This document shows positions 41,714-50,509 of a DNA stretch of 64,000 nucleotides, piece after piece. The stretch lies in NCBI RefSeq assembly GCF_028283705.1, contig NZ_JAPWKD010000034.1, positions 496,001 to 560,000 of the forward strand. Direction: 5' to 3'. The notes under the pieces are model-generated. The model searched no databases. It had not been told where the DNA came from and worked only from the letters and a program-made list of their open reading frames with translations. Position 1 is the first letter of the stretch, and the number at the start of each line of letters is the position of its first letter. Position numbers and translations under genes: made by a program. Origin of the DNA: Pantoea sp. (GTDB lineage Bacteria > Pseudomonadota > Gammaproteobacteria > Enterobacterales > Enterobacteriaceae).

Positions 41714-44257
41714 CTACACCAGCGTTTTCAACCGATAGATCCACTCCAGAGCCTGACGTGGTGTCAGGGTATCGGGATCGAGCGCTTCCAGTGCCTCAAC
41801 TGCCGGTGACGTGTCTGCTACCAGGAGCGGCAGCTGCGAACCTTCTACCGTCGAGGCTGCTGAACTGCCCGAAAGGGCTTCCAGTTCCTTCAGTTTATGG
41901 CGTGCACGTTTGATGACTTCTTTCGGTACACCTGCTAACGCCGCTACAGCCAGGCCGTAACTTTTACTGGCTGCGCCGTCCTGGACGCTGTGCATAAAGG
42001 CGATGGTGTCACCATGTTCCACGGCATCGAGATGCACGTTAACCACACCTTCCATTTTTTCTGGCAGCGTGGTCAGCTCGAAATAGTGGGTAGCGAACAA
42101 CGTCATCGCTTTAATGCGGTTGGCCAGGCTTTCGGCGCAGGCCCAGGCCAGCGACAGGCCATCATAGGTTGAGGTACCACGACCGATTTCATCCATCAGT
42201 ACCAGGCTGTTTTCGGTAGCGTTGTGCAAGATGTTGGCGGTTTCGGTCATTTCCACCATAAAGGTAGAGCGTCCTGAGGCCAAATCGTCAGCTGCACCGA
42301 CACGGGTAAAAATACGGTCGATGGGGCCAATCACCGTTTCCTCAGCCGGAACAAAGCTACCGATCCACGCCATCAGCGCGATCAATGCCGCCTGGCGCAT
42401 ATAAGTGCTTTTACCACCCATATTCGGTCCGGTGATGATCAGCATACGACGCTGAGTGGAGAGTGATAATGGATTCGCGATAAAGGGTTCTTTCAGCACC
42501 TGCTCAACAACCGGGTGACGACCGCCGATGATGCGGATACCGGCTTTATCCTGTAGCACCGGACGGCAATAGTTGAGCGTCCAGGCACGTTCCGCCAGGT
42601 TAGCCAGCACATCAAGCTCGGCCAGTGCGGCAGCGCTTAATTGCAGCGCTTCCAGGTGCGGCAGCAGGCGATCGAAAAGCTCGTCGTAAAGGCCTTTTTC
42701 CAGCGCCAGTGCTTTGCCTTTTGAGGTCAGGACCTTGTCTTCATACTCTTTCAGTTCTGGAATGATGTAGCGTTCAGCATTCTTCAGCGTCTGACGGCGC
42801 ACATAGTGGATGGGTACCAGATGGCTCTGACCACGGCTGACCTGGATGTAATAGCCATGAATGGCGTTAAAGCCGACTTTAAGGGTATCCAGCCCGAGTT
42901 TTTCCCGTTCGCGGATTTCAAGACGATCGAGGTAATCGGTGGCCCCATCAGCCAGTGCTCGCCACTCATCGAGTTCAGCGTTATAACCGGGTGCAATCAC
43001 ACCTCCGTCACGAACTAATACCGGCGGAGACTCAATAATCGCCTGCTCCAGCAGTTCGCGTAGTTCACTGAAATCCCCCATTTGCATACGCAGCTGAATC
43101 AGTTGAGGAGCCTCGGCCTGTTCCAGTAAGGCATTCAGTTCCGGCAACTGCTGAAAAGCGTGGCGCATACGGGCCAGATCGCGTGGGCGGGCGGTGCGCA
43201 GCGCCAGACGGGCGAGGATACGTTCCAGATCGCCTACCTGGCGTAACACGGGTTGTAACTCTTCACTGTGCGCCTGTAATTCCGCAATGGATTGCTGACG
43301 ACGTGCGATGGTTTCTACATCACGCAATGGCATATGCAGCCAGCGCTTTAGCATGCGGCTGCCCATCGGGGTAACGGTTTTATCCAGAACCGCAGCGAGG
43401 GTGTTTTCCGTCCCTCCGGCCAGATTCTGCGTGATTTCGAGGTTGCGACGTGTGGCGGCATCCATAATCACGCTATCCTGCTGACGCTCCATGCTGAGCG
43501 AGCGGATATGGGGCAGGGAGGTGCGCTGGGTGTCTTTGACATATTGCAGCAGACAACCTGCCGCGCGCAGTGCCAGATACGACTGTTCGACGCCAAACCC
43601 ATTAAGATCGCGTGTGCCAAATTGCAGATTCAACTGCTGGCGCGCGGTATCGATTTCATATTCCCAGAGTGGACGGCGGCGCAGGCCACGACGCTGATCA
43701 ATGAGCGGCATCGCCTGAAAATCTTCGGGGTAGAGCAATTCAGCCGGATTCGTGCGTTGCAATTCGGCGGCCATGGTTTCCTGATCGCCAGGCTCGCTCA
43801 ACCGGAAGCGCCCGGAACTGATATCCAGCGTGGCATAGCCAAAACCGCGCTGGCTCTGAAAAATAGCCGCCAGCAGGTTATCCTGGCGCTCTTGCAATAA
43901 TGCTTCATCGCTGATGGTGCCGGGGGTGACAATACGCACCACTTTGCGTTCTACCGGGCCTTTGCTCAGCGCGGGATCACCAATCTGCTCACAAATCGCC
44001 ACCGACTCACCTAACTGGACCAGTTTCGCCAGATAGCCTTCAACCGCATGATAGGGAACGCCTGCCATGGGAATGGGTTCGCCTGCAGACGCACCGCGTT
44101 TGGTGAGTGAGATTTCCAGCAGCTGTGAAGCGCGTTTTGCGTCATCGTAAAACAGCTCATAAAAATCACCCATGCGATAGAACAGCAGGATATCAGGATG
44201 ATCGGCCTTCAGACGCAGGTACTGCTGCATCATGGGCGTATGGGCGGTGAAGTCCAT
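41714..44257 (-). CDS. mutS: DNA mismatch repair ATPase MutS
   Basis: Recognises mismatches and recruits MutL. The 847-residue protein has the mismatch-probing F-x-E at Phe32 and Glu34 (GDFYELF), the connector, lever and clamp domains, and the ATPase with Walker A GPNMGGKST (610-618), DEIGRGTSTYDG and FATHYFELT. It ends with the tetramerisation tail TPRQALEWIYRLK. Three in-frame ATGs exist (44293, 44275, 44257). I choose the last, because it alone has a strong AAAGGAG site, 8 bases upstream; E. coli MutS is 853 residues. Convergent with rpoS, with only 95 bp between, so the polymorphic mutS-rpoS insertions known in other enterobacteria are absent. Confidence 0.96.
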   Translation of the reverse strand: MDFTAHTPMMQQYLRLKADHPDILLFYRMGDFYELFYDDAKRASQLLEISLTKRGASAGEPIPMAGVPYHAVEGYLAKLVQLGESVAICEQIGDPALSKGPVERKVVRIVTPGTISDEALLQERQDNLLAAIFQSQRGFGYATLDISSGRFRLSEPGDQETMAAELQRTNPAELLYPEDFQAMPLIDQRRGLRRRPLWEYEIDTARQQLNLQFGTRDLNGFGVEQSYLALRAAGCLLQYVKDTQRTSLPHIRSLSMERQQDSVIMDAATRRNLEITQNLAGGTENTLAAVLDKTVTPMGSRMLKRWLHMPLRDVETIARRQQSIAELQAHSEELQPVLRQVGDLERILARLALRTARPRDLARMRHAFQQLPELNALLEQAEAPQLIQLRMQMGDFSELRELLEQAIIESPPVLVRDGGVIAPGYNAELDEWRALADGATDYLDRLEIREREKLGLDTLKVGFNAIHGYYIQVSRGQSHLVPIHYVRRQTLKNAERYIIPELKEYEDKVLTSKGKALALEKGLYDELFDRLLPHLEALQLSAAALAELDVLANLAERAWTLNYCRPVLQDKAGIRIIGGRHPVVEQVLKEPFIANPLSLSTQRRMLIITGPNMGGKSTYMRQAALIALMAWIGSFVPAEETVIGPIDRIFTRVGAADDLASGRSTFMVEMTETANILHNATENSLVLMDEIGRGTSTYDGLSLAWACAESLANRIKAMTLFATHYFELTTLPEKMEGVVNVHLDAVEHGDTIAFMHSVQDGAASKSYGLAVAALAGVPKEVIKRARHKLKELEALSGSSAASTVEGSQLPLLVADTSPAVEALEALDPDTLTPRQALEWIYRLKTLV

Positions 44258-44619
44258 TTGCTCTGCTCCTTTCATCTCTTTCTCGCTTTGCATTTACTTT
44301 TTGAGTGCCCGTAATAGGTTATCGCTACAGGGAAGGTGCGTTATCACGCTGGCGCGATAACGAAAGAAGCGATGTTACCATTTTTGCAGCATCTCCTTCA
44401 TCCGCCTGCTGGCCTTTCGGTTGCCGACCATAGCAAATTGCTGCGGCAGGAAAAAAGAAAAAAACGCTGTAAATGGTAAAGTGTGGAAGCGGGTCGCAAA
44501 TTTCGCCGGGCGGAGCCCTGACAGAGATAACTGACGTAAATTTAAGATATTGCCCTGTAAGTCATTAACCTGAACGATTAATATGTGGACTCCGGTTTCA
44601 TCTGGCTTATGGAAATCCA
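44258..44619. other. mutS-mltB intergenic region without a gene
   Basis: A 362-bp divergent gap holding the mutS and mltB promoters. An inverted repeat CGTTATC/GATAACG occurs around 44340-44362. I found no convincing coding frame, RNA or operator. E. coli carries several extra genes between mutS and the mltB region; none are here. Confidence 0.5.
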
Positions 44620-45702
44620 ATGCGTTTTAAGGTTGCCCTTCTCCCGCTCATTACCCTGCTTGCCGCCTGTAGTAGCAAGCCTGAAACATCCCAGCAGCCC
44701 GCCGTCGTTTCTGCACCTCAGGGTGGTTTTCTACTGGATCAATCACACGCTATCCAGCCAATGTTTGGTGATTTCGCGGAGAATCCTGCCGCTGAGCAAT
44801 TTATTGACCAGATGGTGGCGAAGCACGGTTTTGATCGCCAGCAATTACATGCGGTGATTGGCCAGGCGAAACGGCTGGATTATGTTCTGCGCCTGATGGA
44901 CCAACAAGCACCGAGCTACACTCCGCCAACCGGCCCAAATGGTGCCTGGATTCGCTATCGTAATAAATTCATTACCCCTGATAACGTGCAAAATGGTGTG
45001 GCCTTCTGGAATCAATATCAGGATGCGCTGCAACGCGCCCAGCAGGTCTATGGCGTGCCACCGGAAATTATTGTCGGCATTATTGGTGTTGAGACCCGCT
45101 GGGGTAGGGTGATGGGGAAAACCCGCTTACTGGATGCGCTGGCAACGCTTTCGTTCAACTATCCACGCCGGGCAGCTTACTTTAGCAGCGAGCTGGAAAC
45201 GTTTCTGTTGATGGCACGTACCGAGCAGGATGATCCGCTTGATCTGCGCGGTTCTTTCGCGGGCGCAATGGGCTACGGACAGTTTATGCCATCGTCGTAT
45301 AAACAATATGCGGTGGATTTTAACGGGGATGGACACATCAATTTGTGGGATCCGGTTGATGCTATCGGCAGCGTGGCTAATTATTTCAAAGAACACGGTT
45401 GGCGTCCGGGGGAGGCCGTCGCTGTCCCGGCCAGCGGGCAGGCTCCGGCACTGGAGAATGGTTTCAAAACCTTGTACCCGGTTAGCACTCTGGCGGCAAG
45501 TGGCCTGACACCGCAGGGATCGCTGGACGGTAACAATCAGGCCAGTTTGTTGCGCCTCGATCTCGGCACCAGTTATCAATACTGGTACGGGCTGCCCAAT
45601 TTCTACGTCATAACCCGCTACAATCACAGCACGCATTATGCAATGGCGGTGTGGCAGTTGGGCGAAGCGGTCAGCAAAGCTCGTCAGGGAGCGATATTTT
45701 AA
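44620..45702 (+). CDS. mltB: membrane-bound lytic murein transglycosylase B
   Basis: Outer-membrane lipoprotein that cleaves peptidoglycan glycan strands to 1,6-anhydro ends. The 360-residue protein has a lipobox with Cys17 (LLAAC), the family-3 transglycosylase catalytic Glu158 in GVETRWGRVMGK, the AMGYGQFMPSSYKQYA block, a calcium-binding-like NGDGHINLWDP segment and C-terminal QYWYGLPNFYVITRYNHS. Its position near pncC-recA is enterobacterial, but three other genes lie between here. Confidence 0.95.
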   Translation: MRFKVALLPLITLLAACSSKPETSQQPAVVSAPQGGFLLDQSHAIQPMFGDFAENPAAEQFIDQMVAKHGFDRQQLHAVIGQAKRLDYVLRLMDQQAPSYTPPTGPNGAWIRYRNKFITPDNVQNGVAFWNQYQDALQRAQQVYGVPPEIIVGIIGVETRWGRVMGKTRLLDALATLSFNYPRRAAYFSSELETFLLMARTEQDDPLDLRGSFAGAMGYGQFMPSSYKQYAVDFNGDGHINLWDPVDAIGSVANYFKEHGWRPGEAVAVPASGQAPALENGFKTLYPVSTLAASGLTPQGSLDGNNQASLLRLDLGTSYQYWYGLPNFYVITRYNHSTHYAMAVWQLGEAVSKARQGAIF

Positions 45703-45788
45703 TGCTGTCCTTACTAACAGTAAGGAGATAAGATGTCGCCCCTTTTGCGGCACCACCTTCGCCGCGACCTTTTCTCTGAGGAGCGCTT

Positions 45789-46127
45789 ATGAATACCTTA
45801 CCCGCCTGTCCTGAATGCCAGGCCGACTATACCTGGCAGGATGGCGAGAAGCTGAACTGCCCGTCATGTGGACATATCTGGTCGCTGGCGGCGGATGATG
45901 TGGCTGCTGATGGTCTGGTTGTGCGTGATGCTAATGGTAACCTGCTGGTGGATGGCGACAGTGTCACTGTAGTCAAGGATCTGAAGGTTAAGGGCAGCTC
46001 CTCAACGTTGAAAATCGGCACAAAAGTGAAAAGCATTCGCCTGGTTGAAGGTGATCACAATATCGATTGTAAGATCGATGGTTTTGGCCCGATGAAACTG
46101 AAATCTGAGTTCGTGAAAAAGAACTAA
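45789..46127 (+). CDS. yjdM: zinc-ribbon protein YjdM (PhnA family)
   Basis: A 112-residue protein with an N-terminal zinc ribbon (CPECQ at 7-11 and CPSCG at 24-28) and a C-terminal PhnA/YjdM domain whose last 60 residues are almost the same as E. coli YjdM (VKDLKVKGSSSTLKIGTK...FGPMKLKSEFVKKN). The old name phnA is misleading, as no phosphonate genes are nearby. Molecular function is unknown. It starts behind GAGGAG. The next gene is convergent. Confidence 0.93.
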   Translation: MNTLPACPECQADYTWQDGEKLNCPSCGHIWSLAADDVAADGLVVRDANGNLLVDGDSVTVVKDLKVKGSSSTLKIGTKVKSIRLVEGDHNIDCKIDGFGPMKLKSEFVKKN

Positions 46128-46131
46128 GATC

Positions 46132-46152
46132 CGGACGGCGCAGTGCCGTCCG
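46132..46152. terminator. hairpin between yjdM and the DapA-family gene
   Basis: CGGACGGC (46132-46139) and GCCGTCCG (46145-46152) form a perfect 8-bp stem between convergent genes. The following bases CGTTGTTCC give only a poor U tract. Confidence 0.5.
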
Positions 46153-46162
46153 CGTTGTTCCA

Positions 46163-47050
46163 TTATGCCAGCAGTCGATCTATCGCTGCGTACTGGGCGG
46201 CACTGAGTTCTCCGCCATAATTGCGGGATCGGGTGGTCATCGATTCATAACGACGTGCGACGGCGGTTTTGATCGTCGTGACAAAATCGTCCCCCAGGGT
46301 ATAAATCGCCATCAGCTGACCAATGCGTTGCTGAATTGCGGTTAACTGATGTAAATCGCCTGCCCGCCATGCCTGCATTGCCCCGGCAAACAGCTCTGGC
46401 ACAATATTATTCAGCCCGGAAATCACCCCTGCACCGCCTGCCAGCAGGTTAGGTAACAGATATTCGTCATAGCCGGATAACACCGCAAAGTCACTGCGGA
46501 CCTTTCTTGTTTCTTCAATCAGCGCACGGTTGTGCGACAGACAATCCACCGTATCTTTGATACCAATAAAATTCGGCAGTTCTGCTGCCAGTTCCGCTAC
46601 CAGCGCGGGGGTTAAATCACAACCGGTACGCGCCGGAAAATTGTAGGCAAACCACTTCCCACCTAATTGCTGGTCCAGGGTTTTGAAATAACTCAGCAAC
46701 TGTTTTTGCGTTTGTCCATAGTAATAAGGAGGTAGCACCATCACCGCGTCAAACCCATGCTGCCACGCGGCCTCAGCCAGTTGCAGCATATCAGGCACGC
46801 AGGTGCTGGAAACGTTAGCGACCATCGTGAGTGGGGATAGCTGACGCGCTTCGCGAATCAGATGTAGTCGCTCCTGTTGCGTGAGCGAAGCAAACTCCCC
46901 AATGCTGCCCATTAACAGAAGTGTATCAATGCCTGAATGATTGAGCCGGTCGAAGTGACGGCCCAGAGCGTCAATATCGACGTTACCGTCGTTATCAAAA
47001 GGGGTTACTGACGGACACCAGACGCCAGCCAGTGCAGGTTGTGCAACCAT
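46163..47050 (-). CDS. DapA/NanA-family aldolase, substrate unknown
   Basis: A 295-residue TIM-barrel Schiff-base aldolase of the dihydrodipicolinate synthase/N-acetylneuraminate lyase family. The class motif GSIGE (48-52), the YNFP motif with Tyr136, and the Schiff-base Lys165 (FIGIKDT) are present. Arg141 in ARTGCDL resembles the carboxylate-binding Arg of DapA, but overall the protein looks closer to the accessory YagE/YjhH-like group than to housekeeping DapA. The start at 47050 has AAGGAG 7 bases upstream; a 17-codon extension lacks one. It stands alone on the minus strand without a transporter or regulator beside it, so no pathway can be proposed. Confidence 0.85.
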   Translation of the reverse strand: MVAQPALAGVWCPSVTPFDNDGNVDIDALGRHFDRLNHSGIDTLLLMGSIGEFASLTQQERLHLIREARQLSPLTMVANVSSTCVPDMLQLAEAAWQHGFDAVMVLPPYYYGQTQKQLLSYFKTLDQQLGGKWFAYNFPARTGCDLTPALVAELAAELPNFIGIKDTVDCLSHNRALIEETRKVRSDFAVLSGYDEYLLPNLLAGGAGVISGLNNIVPELFAGAMQAWRAGDLHQLTAIQQRIGQLMAIYTLGDDFVTTIKTAVARRYESMTTRSRNYGGELSAAQYAAIDRLLA

Positions 47051-47214
47051 AGCAAACTCCTTATCGTGAAAAATGAAACGCCGTTTTAACTTAATCGCCA
47101 TTGGCTAAACTCACCAGAGAACAGCACACAAAAAGTGAGCTATCGCACTTTTCTTTTCGGGGGATGGCAAAAACGAGTAGTGTTTAGTTCTTGGGATAAA
47201 ACAGGAGCGTGACA

Positions 47215-47991
47215 ATGCAAGACTGGAATCCACAGCTATATCGTCAGTTTGAATCAGAGCGGACTCGACCGGCCTATGAGTTGCTGGCGCGGGTTGCCAC
47301 TCCTGAGGTGCGTTTCGCAACGGATTTAGGTTGCGGACCGGGCAACAGTACCGAGCTACTGGCGCAGGCCTGGCCGGAGGCCGTCATCTGTGGCATTGAT
47401 AGCTCGGACGCGATGCTGGTGCAGGCGCGTGAACGCCTTCCGGATTGCCTCTTTGAGCTGGCCGATATTCGTTCCTGGCAGGCCGAACAACCCCAGCAGG
47501 TGATTTACGCGAATGCATCTTTGCAATGGCTGGGTGAACATTCTTCGCTGCTGCCACACCTGGTGAGCCAGCTCGCTATCGGCGGCTCACTGGCAATTCA
47601 GATGCCGGATAACCTTGAGGAACCTTCGCATCGCCTGATGCGCGAGGTGGCTGTGGGTGAGCGCTGGCTGCCGCATATCTCCCAGCAGGCGGCTGAACGT
47701 AAGCGCTTACTGACCACTGCACAGTATTATGATTTGCTGAGTGATGCGGGTTGTGAGGTGGATATCTGGCGTACCACCTACTACCACATCATGGCGGATG
47801 CACAGGCGATTATTACCTGGCTGCGAGCCACCGGCTTGCGTCCTTTCCTTGCCGGGCTGGATGAAAATCAGCAACAGGCGTTTTTAGCGGAATATCATCA
47901 GGCGCTGATTACCGCTTATCCGACTCGCGCCGATGGGAAGGTTTTGCTGGCCTTCCCGCGTCTTTTTATGGTGGCAATGAAAACACGCTGA
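47215..47991 (+). CDS. tam: trans-aconitate 2-methyltransferase
   Basis: Methylates trans-aconitate, an inhibitor of aconitase that forms spontaneously from cis-aconitate. The 258-residue class I SAM methyltransferase has DLGCGPGNST (37-46), GIDSSDAML, ANASLQWL and the family block CEVDIWRTTYYHIM. The start at 47215 is 7 bases from AGGAG; a GTG at 47209 is too close to it. Aligns over its full length with E. coli Tam (252). In E. coli tam is unlinked to recA, so it is a local insertion relative to that genome. Confidence 0.93.
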   Translation: MQDWNPQLYRQFESERTRPAYELLARVATPEVRFATDLGCGPGNSTELLAQAWPEAVICGIDSSDAMLVQARERLPDCLFELADIRSWQAEQPQQVIYANASLQWLGEHSSLLPHLVSQLAIGGSLAIQMPDNLEEPSHRLMREVAVGERWLPHISQQAAERKRLLTTAQYYDLLSDAGCEVDIWRTTYYHIMADAQAIITWLRATGLRPFLAGLDENQQQAFLAEYHQALITAYPTRADGKVLLAFPRLFMVAMKTR

Positions 47992-48091
47992 AGCTTCTGG
48001 AAGCGCACGCGCAAAACGGTACATCGGGGTTGAAAAGGATCCTCCGCTGCACCATTTACTGTTAACGTGAGCGCCAGACAAGGAGAAGACG

Positions 48092-48586
48092 ATGAACGAT
48101 GAACAGTTACAGCAGTTGAGTCGTCGTGTTGGCGAGCAGCTGAAAACGCGCAAGGCAACCATCACCGCGGCTGAGTCCTGTACCGGTGGCTGGATTGCAA
48201 AAGTGTTTACTGATATCAGCGGCAGTTCCGCCTGGTTTGAGCGCAGTTTCGTGACCTATAGCAATGACGCCAAACAACAAATGGTGGGTGTGCAGGCCGG
48301 TACGCTGGCCCGGTTTGGTGCCGTGAGCGAGCAGACCGTGCGCGAAATGGCTGCGGGAGCCTGCAAAGAGGCGGGTGCGCAGTATGCTATTGCTGTCAGC
48401 GGTATTGCGGGACCGGATGGCGGCACCGCGGATAAACCCGTCGGTACTGTCTGGTTTGGCTTTGCCGGGCCGGATGGGCAACTGATGGCGCAGTGTCAGC
48501 ACTTTGCTGGTGACCGTGATGCGGTGCGTCGTCAGTCCGTTGCCTGGGCACTGCAAACGCTGCATGATGAATTTCTGACAAATTAA
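48092..48586 (+). CDS. pncC: nicotinamide-nucleotide amidase PncC
   Basis: Deamidates nicotinamide mononucleotide to nicotinate mononucleotide in NAD recycling. The 164-residue stand-alone CinA C-terminal domain has AESCTGGW (27-34), with Ser29 in the conserved SCTGG, SGIAGPDGG and KPVGTVWFG. A strong AAGGAG site precedes the ATG. As in E. coli it is directly upstream of recA (old name ygaD). Confidence 0.94.
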   Translation: MNDEQLQQLSRRVGEQLKTRKATITAAESCTGGWIAKVFTDISGSSAWFERSFVTYSNDAKQQMVGVQAGTLARFGAVSEQTVREMAAGACKEAGAQYAIAVSGIAGPDGGTADKPVGTVWFGFAGPDGQLMAQCQHFAGDRDAVRRQSVAWALQTLHDEFLTN

Positions 48587-48588
48587 AC

Positions 48589-48616
48589 TTGATACTGTAT
48601 GACTGTACAGTATAAT
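48589..48616 (+). promoter_or_regulatory. recA promoter
   Basis: TTGATA (48589-48594) and a perfect TATAAT (48611-48616) are separated by 16 bp, the same arrangement as the E. coli recA promoter. The spacer is exactly filled by the LexA box, so LexA binding blocks polymerase. Confidence 0.93.
48595..48610. promoter_or_regulatory. LexA (SOS) box of recA
   Basis: CTGTATGACTGTACAG has the CTG-N10-CAG consensus and lies between the -35 and -10 boxes of recA. Confidence 0.95.
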
Positions 48617-48682
48617 TACCAGCAACAGAACGCGAGCAGACATACAGAGATGTCCGCTTACCCGGCATGATTAGGAGTGGAA

Positions 48683-49753
48683 ATGGCGATTGACGAGAAC
48701 AAACAGAAGGCTTTAGCTGCCGCGCTGGGCCAGATCGAGAAACAGTTTGGTAAAGGCTCCATCATGCGCCTGGGTGAAGACCGCTCGATGGATGTTGAAA
48801 CCATCTCCACCGGTTCACTTTCGCTGGACATCGCGCTGGGCGCAGGCGGCCTGCCGATGGGCCGTATCGTTGAGATTTATGGTCCGGAATCCTCTGGTAA
48901 AACTACGCTGACCTTGCAGGTCATTGCCGCTGCGCAGCGTAAAGGTAAAACCTGTGCCTTTATTGATGCCGAGCATGCGCTTGACCCGGTCTACGCGAAG
49001 AAGCTGGGCGTCGATATTGATAACCTGCTGTGTTCGCAGCCGGATACCGGTGAGCAGGCGCTGGAAATTTGTGATGCGCTGGCGCGTTCCGGTGCCGTTG
49101 ACGTCATCATCGTTGACTCCGTTGCTGCCCTGACGCCGAAAGCGGAAATTGAAGGCGAGATCGGTGACTCTCACATGGGGCTGGCCGCTCGTATGATGAG
49201 CCAGGCGATGCGTAAGCTGGCGGGTAATCTGAAGCAGTCCAATACGTTGCTGATTTTCATCAACCAGATTCGTATGAAGATTGGTGTGATGTTCGGTAAC
49301 CCGGAAACCACCACCGGTGGTAACGCGCTGAAGTTCTACGCTTCCGTACGCCTCGATATTCGCCGTATCGGTGCCATTAAAGAGGGTGACGAAGTGGTGG
49401 GTAGCGAAACCCGCGTGAAAGTGGTGAAGAACAAAATTGCTGCACCGTTCAAACAGGCTGAATTCCAGATTATGTATGGCGAAGGTATCAACACCTTTGG
49501 TGAACTGGTTGATCTGGGCGTGAAGCACAAGCTGGTTGAGAAAGCCGGTGCCTGGTACAGCTACAACGGTGACAAAATCGGCCAGGGTAAAGCAAACTCG
49601 ACCAATTTCCTGAAGGAAAACCCGGCGATTGCTAATGAAATCGATCAGAAGCTGCGTGACATGCTGCTGACCGGTGCAACGGCCAGTGCCGGTGCTGCGG
49701 AGGTTTCCGCTGACGATTACGAAGAAGCCAGCGAAACGAACGAAGATTTCTGA
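48683..49753 (+). CDS. recA: recombinase RecA
   Basis: Strand-exchange ATPase and coprotease for LexA. The 356-residue protein has Walker A GPESSGKT (67-74), the MAW-type block KAEIEGEIGDSHMGLAARMMSQ, loop L2 GNPETTTGGNALKFYASVRL, and an acidic C-terminal tail. The ATG at 48683 lies 5 bases after AGGAG and gives the usual MAIDENKQKAL start. The LexA-regulated promoter is upstream and recX follows after a terminator. Confidence 0.98.
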   Translation: MAIDENKQKALAAALGQIEKQFGKGSIMRLGEDRSMDVETISTGSLSLDIALGAGGLPMGRIVEIYGPESSGKTTLTLQVIAAAQRKGKTCAFIDAEHALDPVYAKKLGVDIDNLLCSQPDTGEQALEICDALARSGAVDVIIVDSVAALTPKAEIEGEIGDSHMGLAARMMSQAMRKLAGNLKQSNTLLIFINQIRMKIGVMFGNPETTTGGNALKFYASVRLDIRRIGAIKEGDEVVGSETRVKVVKNKIAAPFKQAEFQIMYGEGINTFGELVDLGVKHKLVEKAGAWYSYNGDKIGQGKANSTNFLKENPAIANEIDQKLRDMLLTGATASAGAAEVSADDYEEASETNEDF

Positions 49754-49759
49754 TACCAC

Positions 49760-49790
49760 AACGGGAGCGCTCTGCTCCCGTTTTGTTTTT
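49760..49790 (+). terminator. recA terminator
   Basis: AACGGGAGC (49760-49768) and GCTCCCGTT (49774-49782) form a perfect 9-bp stem followed by TTTTGTTTTT. In relatives, read-through here sets the low level of RecX. Confidence 0.9.
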
Positions 49791-49860
49791 ACCCCGCCTG
49801 CACTTTCCCTCTTGAATCTCTTGCTTTACCCTGCGCTACGGTCTGAAAAAGGTAAGTCAT

Positions 49861-50373
49861 ATGTCATCATCTCCGACACCCGCGCCAACTTTCTCGCGCT
49901 TACTGGACCGCGCCATGCGCATCCTGTCACAACGTGACCATAGCCGTGAAGAACTGAAGCGCAAGCTACAACTTTCCAGCCAGCGGGCTGCCTGGATGCA
50001 GCAACAGGAAAAAGCCGAACCCATTCCTGATGAGTTGCTGGAGCAGGTTGCCGACTGGTGTCAGCAAAATGGTTGGTTAAACGATCAGCGTTTTACCGAG
50101 CGATTTATCCTCAGTCGCAGCGGCAGAGGGTATGGCCCGCAACGTATTCGCATGGAGCTGCAACAAAAAGGTATTGCGCGCGATGAAATTGACCAAGCGC
50201 TGTTTGATACCGAGGTCAACTGGATCGCGTGTGCAGCCGGGCTGGCGAAACGTAAGTTTGGCGATCCGTTGCCACAAGACTGGGCCGGGAAAAGCAAAGT
50301 CCAGCGATTTCTGATGACAAAAGGCTTTCTGATGGAAGATATTCAGGCAATTTTCAGAAATTTTGACGACTGA
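49861..50373 (+). CDS. recX: regulatory protein RecX
   Basis: Inhibits RecA by capping filament growth. The 170-residue protein is made of the usual RecX three-helix repeats, with LLDRAMRILSQRDHSREELKRKL near the N-terminus and the YGPQRIRMELQQKGI and GFLMEDIQAIF segments. It follows recA by 107 bp across a terminator and is expressed mainly by read-through in related bacteria. Confidence 0.94.
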   Translation: MSSSPTPAPTFSRLLDRAMRILSQRDHSREELKRKLQLSSQRAAWMQQQEKAEPIPDELLEQVADWCQQNGWLNDQRFTERFILSRSGRGYGPQRIRMELQQKGIARDEIDQALFDTEVNWIACAAGLAKRKFGDPLPQDWAGKSKVQRFLMTKGFLMEDIQAIFRNFDD

Positions 50374-50509
50374 AAGGCAATGGGATTTTACTTCCCACTG
50401 AAGAAAATTTATCTTATTCCCACTTTTTGTTCCTCAGTCAGTGGTGGGCCGGGCGCATGCGGCTTGCCAGACGAGAGGTAACGTTCGTTAGCGTGATTCC
50501 AGGAAATTT

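Noticed and set aside
46163..47050. Calling the aldolase dapA
   Set aside because: It has the shared family active site but lies alone in an accessory context and does not carry enough DapA-specific features to claim lysine biosynthesis.
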